Source: Thermoanaerobaculaceae bacterium (lineage in GTDB: Bacteria > Acidobacteriota > UBA4820). From it: a stretch of 5,411 nt of DNA. The stretch is from positions 1 through 5,411 of the forward strand of contig JAAZNT010000130.1 in assembly GCA_012798145.1 (NCBI GenBank), in the 5' to 3' direction. The notes beneath the pieces are model-generated. The model was given only the letters and a program-made list of their open reading frames with translations. It was not told the origin of the DNA and did no database searches. Each line of letters opens with the position of its first letter. Position 1 is the stretch's first letter. Below are positions 1 through 5,411 of this stretch, piece by piece. The position numbers and the translations under genes are program-made.

Positions 1-143
1 AGTTAATATCTACCCTATACCACAAAAAATGCCACTACAAAATCGGCAAAAATAAAAAACCAAAAATCATAACTAACTCATTCTCAAAGACTTATATCTT
101 TACCAAAACCAAAAATTAACCCTCATCTGTCAAAGTCAGGTGA

Positions 144-169
144 AAAAAGGGCGGGAATCCGCCCTTTTT
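144..169 (-). terminator. Rho-independent terminator overlapping the cyclase stop codon
   Basis: An 11-bp perfect stem pairs 144-154 with 159-169 around a 4-base loop (155-158). Its GC-rich part is GGGCGG/CCGCCC and it is flanked by A and T runs. Read on the minus strand, the stem is followed by a run of T (148 to 143), as expected for intrinsic termination of the leftward cyclase transcript. The TAA stop (170-168) lies at the base of the stem, so there is essentially no 3' untranslated spacer. The T run on the other side means it may also stop rightward transcription. Confidence 0.88.
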
Positions 170-3100
170 AATTTTCATTAACTTCTTTTATTAAAGCAAG
201 GTTCAGTAAGGAGTTTTTAAAAAGTTCATTTTTCTCTTTTTCTTCTAAATCCTTTGCAATGGTTCTTGCAAGCAAAAGACGCTTTTGCGCTTCATCTTTG
301 TTGTCATTTTCAAAAATTTTGTAAAGAAGATAACTATATTCAATTCCGAGCAAACCTCTATCAAGGAAATTTTCATATTGATGAAGGCAGTTAAGAGCCG
401 AAGAAAGATCATCTTTTTGATTTTGTTCAAGAAGAGATTTACAAAAAGGGATGAGAAACTTGGGAAGAATTAAAGGACAGTAATGGATTGATAAAAGTGG
501 AAAAAGATCGAGCCCAATTTCAACTGCTTTATCTGTTTTATGGTTTAACTGCAAAAATTTTAAGAAAACGCTTCCCACTTCTGCAACAAGCCACAAGATC
601 CCCGTTTCTCTTGCTTTTTCAAGAAAATTTTCAAGTTTTTCTTCTGTGTCGTAATAATCTACATCTCCTGTCAAAAATTTATGATAAGAATAATGAGCGT
701 TAAAACTTATTGTCCAAGTTCTCGAAGAATTTTCAAGTTCTTTTTGCAGTTTTCCTAAGTTTTCTTCCAATAATGGAATCGCTAAATCCTGCCGTCCCAA
801 CTGATTTGTCAAAGAAATTAGTTCACTTAAAGAACCTACCGCTTCTCCAAAATAGTTGGTTTTTAAATAATTTTCAAAAGCCAAAATTTGATATTCAAAA
901 GATTTAGAAAAAGAGCCATTTACAAAAAACAATAAAGATTTTATATGAAAGTTTGTAGCAATTAAATACGACATATTGTAATGTTGGGCAGAGGTAAGTG
1001 CTTTTTCTACAGACTTTTCAGCTTCTTCCCACAATCCAAGCATAGTTTCATAGAGAGCCCTGTTTGACATTGACATAACAAGATGGTTCCTGTAACCAAA
1101 CTGCCTTGATACATCCTCCGCTTCTTTGCAGATTTCAAGTGCTTTTATGTACTCTCCCGATTCAAAAAAGACTTGGGATAAATTTACAGTAATTAGTGCA
1201 AGGTAAGATTTTAAATTGCTTTCAGCAGCAATATCTTTTGCTTTCAAAAGAAAACTTTTTGCACCCTCTAACTTTCCCCTGAAATATTCAACAAGTCCTC
1301 TGTTCATCAAAGCGTAAACAAGTGAAGGATAATCTTTCAATTTTTCTGCGAGGATTTCTGCCCTTTGGAAATAGTCCATTGCTTTTCCCATCTTCCCCGA
1401 CATTGCAAGCGGAACGCCTGAATAGAGGAAAATAAGGCATTGCAAAGATTCATCTTTTAATTCTTTTGCGCCCACAAGCGCTTTTTCATAAAGTTCAAGC
1501 GATTCTTTTAAATTTCCCTCTCTTCTCTTATTGTCAGCAAGTTTTGAAAGAGATTTAACTTTTATAGGAGAAAGTTCTTTTATCTCTGCTATGATTTTTT
1601 CAAAACAAATTCCCGCTTCCCTAATTCTTCCAAGTTCTTGCTGAACCTCTGCTAACATAAGGAAAGCGTCAAGAAACTGAGAATTATTGCTTAATGAAAG
1701 GCAGTTTTTTTCGGCAATTGCGACATATCTTGAAAGATACTCAAAAGAAGACCTGTAATCATAAATTGATTTTGAATATTTTGCTGATTCAAACAGATAA
1801 TGAAGGGCTTTTTCATTATCGCCCCCATTTTCGTAATGTCTTGCAAGAACGGGAAGAGCCCTTGGCGAGATTGCTCCTTCACCTTCAAGAAATTTTGCTA
1901 CTTTCAGGTGAAGTTCTCTTCTTAACTCAAAGTTTAGCGAGTTATAAACTGCCTCTCTCAAAAGATTGTCAGAGAAAGATGCGTAGGGCCTTACTCCCCA
2001 AGTATCCATTTTTATAAGGGAAGTTGGTTCAAGTTCATTTATCTTTGAAACAAGAAATTCGGGCGGCTTTTCGGTCAAAGAGCTTAATGTTTCTATTGAG
2101 AATGATGTTCCGAGAACTGATGCTGCTCGCAAAATAGATTTGTCTGCTTCACGCAATCCTTCAACTTTTGAAAGAAAAAGGGCTTGAAGTGAGTCTGGAA
2201 AAGTTGTAGAAGAAAGTTTATCTTCGTCAACTTCATATTTTCCTGAGGGACCAATGAATGCCAACTTTTGAGCCTTCATTATTGAAACAAGTTCTGAAAG
2301 AAATTTTGGATTTCCTCCACTTTTATTCAGGAGAAAATCAAGCAAAAATTCGGCTGGGGAGGCAAAACCTTCCCTTTGAACAAGGTAAGACTCAATGTCG
2401 CTTTTTGAAAATGGAGGCAGTTTAATTATGTATGATTTTTCAAGGAGTTCGTTAAAATTTTCTAAATTCTCTTCCCGCAAAGTGAATAAAATTCTGCATT
2501 TTGTTTCTCTTAAATCTTCGCTGAAGAATAAGAGAAACTCTATTGTTGAAGGATCCGCATAATCAATATGGTCTATGAAAATGTAATGTTGGTTTTGGGT
2601 TAGAGAATTCAATAGAATTCTTGAAACGATTGCAAAAAATATCTCTTTTCTTTCCTTGCTTGTTAAAGGTTTTGTGTAGGAGTTTTCTTCTATTTGAAGT
2701 TTGAAAAGATCATTAAAAAGTGGAAGGTAATTCTGGTCTCTTTCCAAAAGAGATTTTTGAATGACCTCTTTTGCTTGCTCTCCATCTCTTAATTCCAAAT
2801 TGATGCAGTGGCTAATTACATTTTTTAACGGGGTAAAAAATTTTTCCTTGTCGTAAGGCGCCAATTTGGTGTAAATTGTTTCACATCCTTTTTCATCAAC
2901 GATTTCTTTTATTTTCAGAAGAAAATCGCTTTTTCCCATTCCAGATGGCGCTATAACAGAAATGAAAGGTTCAGAATCAGATTTATTAAGAGAATCCAAA
3001 ACCTCATTGGTCTCCTTTTCTCTTCCGATAAAGGAACCAATTTTTTGGATACTTTCCTTAATATTAAGCGGTGCAAAAACTTTAATTTTTTCGCTTTTTC

Positions 3101-4325
3101 CTTTAACGGAGATCGGTTCATAACTTTTATATTCAAATAGATCCTTTGTCTTTTGATAAACTGCTTCGTTAACAATAATCTTGCTTGGCAGATTTGCTGT
3201 CATAAGCCTTGCCGCAAGGTTTATTCCATCTCCCATAACGGTGAATTCCCTCCGTTTGTTTGAGCCAACATATGCTGAAAAAAGGTTGGAAGTTGTCATT
3301 CCAATTGATAAATCGCAATCCAACTGTTGAAGAACTTTATTTTCAATTATTTCCAATGAACATCTCACACCAAACTCTTCCTGATTTTCAAGGGAAAGAG
3401 GGGAGCCGAAAAGGGCAAGAATCTTGCTTCCTTTGTCTCCCATATCTATCTTGTTGATTATTCCTCCGAATTTTTTTACAGATGATGCGATTTCAGAGTA
3501 AATTGTTTTTATTTTATTGATGTTTTCAAGTTTGCTGCAATCCAAATTGGAAAATCTTAAAAAAAGAGTCGTCGTTCTTCTATGTTCTCCAACAAGTTTC
3601 TGTTCTTCAATTTCAGCTTTTTCTTTGACATAAACAGGAAGAAAATCAAGAAGCTGATCTTCTTCAGGAATAAAAGCATCATCAAATAAAAACTTATTTT
3701 CGGTTTCTGAAGGAATTTTTTCACTCTCAACTTTTAAAAAACCATCTTTTGTTTTTATAAGATTGAAGCGCGTTTCATCAATTAAAGAAGAGCACTCTGG
3801 ATGAACAAGCACTTCACCTTTTTGAGCGTGATGCTCTGCTTCTGCTGATCTATCCAGCGCATCTCCAGAAGCAAAATAATCAAATCCTGTCTCTTTGTTT
3901 CCAACGATTCCCAAAGTTACATCGCCGTATGAGACGCCAATTTTCATTCCAAGAGAGAAATTTCCCGCCTTAGTATGAACATTTTGAAAATTTAAACACT
4001 CTTTTTGAAGAATCAGGGAAGTCTTTAGCGCTTTTTCTGCTGAAAAGGGGAAAAAGATTGTCATAGCGTCTCCGCCGAACCTAACCACATCTCCACCACT
4101 TTCAAGAATAATATCAATCATTCTTTCAAAAAAGGAGTTTAAAATTTTTGTAAGTTCTTCCGCCCCCTCTTTTCCAATTGAGGTGAGGTTTTCAGTCAAA
4201 TTTGTAAAGCCGGCAAGGTCCGCGAAAAGAACGCATCCTTTCAGGACACAAAAATCTTTTCTATCCTTTATCAAAGGGAAAAGAATGCGCGGGATAAATT
4301 TTGATAGCGACGCTCTTAAATTCAT
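168..4325 (-). CDS. Soluble-adenylyl-cyclase-like protein: tandem class III cyclase domains, STAND ATPase, TPR region
   Basis: Residues are numbered from the ATG at 4325-4323 (1385 residues). No signal peptide or clear membrane segment is seen, so it is probably cytoplasmic. Cyclase domain 1 (about 28-185) has FADLAGFT (34-41) and RFGGDA (82-87), giving metal-binding Asp36 and Asp86. Cyclase domain 2 (about 247-396) lacks the first metal Asp (Arg257) and has a GDKGSKILALFG segment instead of the second. It keeps the transition-state pair in FTVMGDGINLAARL (Asn369, Arg373). A GREKE motif near 434 opens a P-loop ATPase with Walker A APSGMGKS (459-466), Walker B-like IFIDHIDYAD (582-591), FTLREE (614-619) and GGNPKFLSE (670-678), typical of STAND/MalT-like ATPases. 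Helical TPR-like repeats follow from about 830. The order matches the ADCY10 family. It likely makes cAMP from ATP in response to an unknown signal; cGMP, or a regulatory role without catalysis, cannot be excluded. It appears to be a single-gene transcript with its own terminator. Confidence 0.9.
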   Translation of the reverse strand: MNLRASLSKFIPRILFPLIKDRKDFCVLKGCVLFADLAGFTNLTENLTSIGKEGAEELTKILNSFFERMIDIILESGGDVVRFGGDAMTIFFPFSAEKALKTSLILQKECLNFQNVHTKAGNFSLGMKIGVSYGDVTLGIVGNKETGFDYFASGDALDRSAEAEHHAQKGEVLVHPECSSLIDETRFNLIKTKDGFLKVESEKIPSETENKFLFDDAFIPEEDQLLDFLPVYVKEKAEIEEQKLVGEHRRTTTLFLRFSNLDCSKLENINKIKTIYSEIASSVKKFGGIINKIDMGDKGSKILALFGSPLSLENQEEFGVRCSLEIIENKVLQQLDCDLSIGMTTSNLFSAYVGSNKRREFTVMGDGINLAARLMTANLPSKIIVNEAVYQKTKDLFEYKSYEPISVKGKSEKIKVFAPLNIKESIQKIGSFIGREKETNEVLDSLNKSDSEPFISVIAPSGMGKSDFLLKIKEIVDEKGCETIYTKLAPYDKEKFFTPLKNVISHCINLELRDGEQAKEVIQKSLLERDQNYLPLFNDLFKLQIEENSYTKPLTSKERKEIFFAIVSRILLNSLTQNQHYIFIDHIDYADPSTIEFLLFFSEDLRETKCRILFTLREENLENFNELLEKSYIIKLPPFSKSDIESYLVQREGFASPAEFLLDFLLNKSGGNPKFLSELVSIMKAQKLAFIGPSGKYEVDEDKLSSTTFPDSLQALFLSKVEGLREADKSILRAASVLGTSFSIETLSSLTEKPPEFLVSKINELEPTSLIKMDTWGVRPYASFSDNLLREAVYNSLNFELRRELHLKVAKFLEGEGAISPRALPVLARHYENGGDNEKALHYLFESAKYSKSIYDYRSSFEYLSRYVAIAEKNCLSLSNNSQFLDAFLMLAEVQQELGRIREAGICFEKIIAEIKELSPIKVKSLSKLADNKRREGNLKESLELYEKALVGAKELKDESLQCLIFLYSGVPLAMSGKMGKAMDYFQRAEILAEKLKDYPSLVYALMNRGLVEYFRGKLEGAKSFLLKAKDIAAESNLKSYLALITVNLSQVFFESGEYIKALEICKEAEDVSRQFGYRNHLVMSMSNRALYETMLGLWEEAEKSVEKALTSAQHYNMSYLIATNFHIKSLLFFVNGSFSKSFEYQILAFENYLKTNYFGEAVGSLSELISLTNQLGRQDLAIPLLEENLGKLQKELENSSRTWTISFNAHYSYHKFLTGDVDYYDTEEKLENFLEKARETGILWLVAEVGSVFLKFLQLNHKTDKAVEIGLDLFPLLSIHYCPLILPKFLIPFCKSLLEQNQKDDLSSALNCLHQYENFLDRGLLGIEYSYLLYKIFENDNKDEAQKRLLLARTIAKDLEEKEKNELFKNSLLNLALIKEVNEN

Positions 4326-4337
4326 AAATCCGCCCAA
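4323..4337 (-). promoter_or_regulatory. Start region of the cyclase gene: ATG at 4325 preferred over TTG at 4337
   Basis: The frame can be opened at TTG (4337-4335) or four codons later at ATG (4325-4323). The minus strand reads GGCGGATTT directly before the ATG, a G-rich purine stretch able to act as an imperfect, closely spaced Shine-Dalgarno. The bases before the TTG (CTAAA) contain nothing comparable. The ATG start also gives MNLRASLSKFIPR, a plausible N-terminus about 30 residues ahead of the first cyclase motif. The choice changes the protein by only four residues. Confidence 0.6.
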
Positions 4338-4379
4338 TTTAGTTTAACCCAAATTTGTCATTAAGAAAACTTTACAAGC

Positions 4380-4401
4380 GATTAGAGATTGATTAGAGAA
4401 A
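4380..4401 (+). repeat. Short tandem duplication in the left arm (11-base period)
   Basis: GATTAGAG occurs at 4380-4387 and again at 4391-4398, an 11-base period. The right arm has only one copy of the equivalent sequence, so the duplication probably arose after the arms formed and explains much of their length difference. Confidence 0.7.
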
Positions 4402-4412
4402 ATGGAAGATAA
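4392..4412 (+). repeat. Left core of inverted repeat (21 bp, perfect)
   Basis: This 21-base block begins ATTAGAG and ends AAGATAA. Its exact reverse complement is at 4649-4669. It is the best-conserved part of the longer arm that runs outward to about 4345. The left arm differs from the right mainly by an extra 11-base unit (see 4380-4401) and about five additional bases. Confidence 0.9.
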
Positions 4413-4542
4413 GTGCGCATAGGCGCTGGGGGGTGAGATGCAAGGAAGACGAGGGTGGGCAAACCGGAGGTGAAATTATGTTCATTGAGGATTTGACCCC
4501 CGAAGTCTGACGCCGTAGATTACCCCCCACCGCCGGTGCACT
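4412..4542. other. GC-rich rod-like palindrome, possible structured RNA or element core
   Basis: The segment folds on paper into one long interrupted hairpin. The basal helix pairs 4412-4416 with 4538-4542, 4422-4425 with 4531-4534, and the TGGGGGGT run 4427-4434 with 4522-4529; it has one C-C mismatch and a small internal loop. Above it, AGAC (4447-4450) pairs with GTCT (4505-4508). GGGCAAACC (4457-4465) pairs with 4489-4499 apart from bulged A4491 and A4496. The tip is GGTGAA (4469-4474) with TTCATT (4481-4486, two G-T wobbles) around a six-base loop. Such base pairing in an AT-rich genome argues for selection or recent arrival of an element. Being palindromic, it does not reveal a strand. 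I do not recognise 6S, SRP, RNase P or tmRNA signatures in it. Confidence 0.55.
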
Positions 4543-4575
4543 CGTTTGATGATTTAAAAAAGATTGATGAACTTT

Positions 4576-4631
4576 AGGCAGGCTGAAAATGGCGAAGCCA
4601 TTTACTTCAGGTTGCCGAAGGCAAACTGCCT
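4576..4631. other. Three-way junction with two C-GAA-G hairpins
   Basis: An outer helix AGGCAG (4576-4581) / CTGCCT (4626-4631) encloses two hairpins separated by single bases. Hairpin A pairs CTGA (4583-4586) with TCAG (4607-4610) and AAATGGC (4587-4593) with GCCATTT (4597-4603), with a three-base bulge at 4604-4606 and a GAA loop. Hairpin B pairs TTGCC (4612-4616) with GGCAA (4620-4624), also around GAA. Hairpin A contains GCGAAGC, a heptamer known to form an exceptionally stable single-stranded DNA mini-hairpin. An alternative outer register pairs GGCAGG (4577-4582) with CCTGCC (4629-4634). Function unknown; it could be RNA or a single-stranded DNA recognition structure. Confidence 0.55.
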
Positions 4632-4648
4632 GCCGATTGTCTGATTTA

Positions 4649-4669
4649 TTATCTTCCATTTTCTCTAAT
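4649..4669 (-). repeat. Right core of inverted repeat (21 bp, perfect)
   Basis: This block is the exact reverse complement of 4392-4412, with 236 bases between the two copies. Homology to the left arm continues outward, with gaps, to about 4703. It ends in the AATTTGGGTT block at 4691-4700, which lies inside the candidate promoter of the dehydrogenase gene. Confidence 0.9.
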
Positions 4670-4684
4670 GAAAGTCTTATTCTA

Positions 4685-4714
4685 TTGACCAATTTGGGTT
4701 TAATACAATATAAC
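4685..4714 (+). promoter_or_regulatory. Candidate sigma70-type promoter for the acyl-CoA dehydrogenase gene
   Basis: TTGACC (4685-4690) matches the -35 consensus at five of six positions. After 18 bases it is followed by TATAAC (4709-4714), a good -10 match. Transcription would start near 4721 and leave a leader of roughly 88 bases. The spacer contains the AATTTGGGTT block shared with the left inverted-repeat arm. A second possible -10, TATGAT (4762-4767), lies closer to the gene but has no good -35 at the right distance. AT-rich sequence gives chance matches, so confidence is moderate. Confidence 0.45.
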
Positions 4715-4796
4715 TTTTCAAACAATGAAGAGGATAAAAAAATTTGTTTTTTTGCCCCTATTATGATACCCTTTCTGTTTGAAAAAAAATATCCAT

Positions 4797-4803
4797 AAGG
4801 AGG
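4797..4803 (+). promoter_or_regulatory. Strong ribosome binding site of the acyl-CoA dehydrogenase gene
   Basis: AAGGAGG is a full anti-Shine-Dalgarno match, five bases before the ATG at 4809. It fixes the start codon of the downstream gene and suggests efficient translation. Confidence 0.93.
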
Positions 4804-4808
4804 ATTAA

Positions 4809-5411
4809 ATGAATTACACTCCGCAGATTAGAGATGCGAAATTTAACATTTTTGAATGGCTTGAGACAGAAAAACTTTGGCAGAATGAACTCTTTTCCGG
4901 ATTTGGAAAAGATGATATTGAAATGATACTTGATGAAGCGGCGAAACTCGCCAAAAATTCTGTCGCTCCCACAAACGAAGACGGCGATAGAATTGGAGCG
5001 AAATATTCCGATGGAAGAGTTACAGTTCCCGATTCTTTCAAAAAAGTTTTTGAAGAGGTTGCGGAAAATGGTTATATTGGTTCGACAGCAAATCCAGAAT
5101 TCGGCGGAATGGGCCTTCCTGAATGTGTCGGAACGGCGATAAACGAATTCATCATCGGAGCAAACTGTGCGCTTTCTTTGTGTCTCCTTTTGACAAGAGG
5201 AACAGCGCATCTTATAGAGTCCTTTGGAAGCGAAGAACTGAAAAAGCTTATTTGCGAGAAAATGTATACCGGAAAATGGGCTGGAACAATGTGCCTTACA
5301 GAGCCTCAAGCAGGATCGGATCTTGGAGACATACAAACCAAAGCAATTAAACAACCCGATGGAACATACCATATTGAAGGACAGAAGATTTTCATAACTT
5401 GGGGACAGCAC
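4809..5411 (+). CDS. Acyl-CoA dehydrogenase, DmdC-like large subfamily (N-terminal 201 codons; runs off the right edge)
   Basis: The frame stays open from ATG to the window edge (201 codons, no stop). The N-terminus MNYTPQIRDAKFNIFEWLE is of the type found in long acyl-CoA dehydrogenases (about 590-600 residues) that carry a small extra N-terminal segment, such as 3-methylmercaptopropionyl-CoA dehydrogenase DmdC and relatives. The helical N-terminal domain spans about 35-155 and includes PEFGGMGLP (96-104). The beta-barrel middle domain begins with TMCLTEPQAGSD (160-171), the flavin- and substrate-contacting signature of the superfamily, and continues to KIFITWGQH (193-201). Family members are cytoplasmic FAD enzymes forming a 2,3-double bond in an acyl-CoA and passing electrons to electron transfer flavoprotein. 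The catalytic glutamate would lie in the missing C-terminal part, so activity and substrate (fatty acyl-CoA or methylmercaptopropionyl-CoA) cannot be judged. It is transcribed away from the cyclase gene. Confidence 0.93.
   Translation, partial: MNYTPQIRDAKFNIFEWLETEKLWQNELFSGFGKDDIEMILDEAAKLAKNSVAPTNEDGDRIGAKYSDGRVTVPDSFKKVFEEVAENGYIGSTANPEFGGMGLPECVGTAINEFIIGANCALSLCLLLTRGTAHLIESFGSEELKKLICEKMYTGKWAGTMCLTEPQAGSDLGDIQTKAIKQPDGTYHIEGQKIFITWGQH

Larger units (their letters stand above)
4345..4703. repeat. Nested inverted-repeat element filling the divergent intergenic region (MITE-like or structured-RNA locus)
   Basis: Imperfect inverted arms of about 55-68 bases (4345-4412 and 4649-4703) bracket a GC-rich interior that stands out from the AT-rich surroundings. 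The arms contain a perfect 21-bp core (4392-4412 with 4649-4669) and a second conserved block, AACCCAAATT on the left and AATTTGGGTT on the right. Inside are a rod-like palindrome (4412-4542) and a branched hairpin cluster (4576-4631). No transposase or other convincing coding frame fits inside, so if mobile it is non-autonomous. No clean target-site duplication is visible. The interior has phrases such as GATGCAAGG and GATGAACTTT that resemble, from memory only, dispersed intergenic palindromes of Desulfobacterota-type genomes. A structured regulatory RNA or a duplicated control region is the main alternative. Confidence 0.6.
4326..4808. other. Divergent intergenic region (gene-free)
   Basis: About 480 bases without a credible gene. 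It holds the inverted-repeat element (about 4345-4703), the candidate dehydrogenase promoter (4685-4714), an A-run/T-run stretch (4736-4753) and the Shine-Dalgarno at 4797-4803. Longer open frames here cross the palindromes and lack protein-like composition or a ribosome binding site. For the leftward cyclase gene no convincing -35/-10 pair is visible; weak options such as TAAACT (4346-4341, minus strand) lie at the outer edge of the left arm. Confidence 0.8.

Noticed and set aside
128..133. TTGACA on the minus strand just beyond the terminator, as a promoter for a further leftward gene
   Set aside because: No -10 sequence is found 16-18 bases downstream; TATAAG occurs only about 30 bases away. 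A lone hexamer in AT-rich DNA is weak evidence.
4428..4459. G-quadruplex from the G runs in the rod palindrome
   Set aside because: The G runs are separated by a loop of about 19 bases and pair well with C runs in the rod, so a duplex-type hairpin is the simpler reading.
4412..4542. 6S, 4.5S/SRP, RNase P or tmRNA gene
   Set aside because: The rod shape suggested 6S, but the diagnostic SRP loop, RNase P core and tmRNA tRNA-like end are absent on both strands, and nothing specific supports 6S.
4334..4717. Target-site duplication flanking the element (CAATTTAGTTT on the left, CAATATAACTTT on the right)
   Set aside because: The match is imperfect and in low-complexity AT sequence, so it cannot be told from chance.
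4393..4725. Minus-strand open frame of 110 codons through the intergenic element
   Set aside because: It runs across both inverted arms and all the palindromes, has no ribosome binding site and shows no recognisable domain. The open frame is best explained as a by-product of the structured sequence.
4589..4798. Plus-strand open frame of 69 codons starting in hairpin A
   Set aside because: Its start codon lies within a hairpin stem, no Shine-Dalgarno precedes it, and it spans the promoter and leader of the dehydrogenase gene.
4761..5411. Long minus-strand open frame opposite the dehydrogenase gene
   Set aside because: It is the antisense of a clear acyl-CoA dehydrogenase and has a Cys-, Arg- and Phe-rich composition with no family resemblance.

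Overview
The window is AT-rich bacterial DNA with two protein genes transcribed away from each other. Between them is an intergenic region of roughly 480 bases that contains an unusual nested palindromic element. No marker gene fixes the taxon. The low G+C, a soluble-adenylyl-cyclase-like giant protein, a DmdC-like acyl-CoA dehydrogenase and a structured GC-rich intergenic repeat would fit an environmental or subsurface bacterium (for example a Desulfobacterota-, spirochaete- or candidate-phylum-type genome), but that is inference only.

Layout, left to right. Positions 1-143 are AT-rich and non-coding, with no feature I can defend. A GC-rich hairpin at 144-169 is a rho-independent terminator that overlaps the stop codon of the leftward gene. 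Positions 168-4325 (minus strand) encode a protein of 1385 residues: two class III nucleotidyl cyclase domains, a STAND/AAA-type P-loop ATPase and a long TPR-like helical region. This is the domain order of the soluble adenylyl cyclase (ADCY10) family. Positions 4326-4808 are intergenic. From 4809 to the right edge (plus strand) lies the first 201 codons of a large acyl-CoA dehydrogenase with a strong Shine-Dalgarno sequence; its C-terminal two thirds lie outside the window.

The intergenic region is the most unusual part. Imperfect inverted arms (about 4345-4412 and 4649-4703, with a perfect 21-bp core) enclose a GC-rich rod-like palindrome (4412-4542) and a compact three-way junction with two C-GAA-G hairpins (4576-4631). 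Each arm lies just upstream of one of the two divergent genes, so both genes share a similar upstream box facing outward. This could be a MITE-like element carrying outward promoters, a structured RNA locus, or a duplicated control region.

The two genes do not form an obvious pathway. The cyclase-ATPase-TPR protein is probably a cytoplasmic signal-integrating enzyme making a cyclic nucleotide. The dehydrogenase oxidises an acyl-CoA thioester. If the shared upstream boxes are functional, the two could be co-regulated, but the sequence does not prove it.
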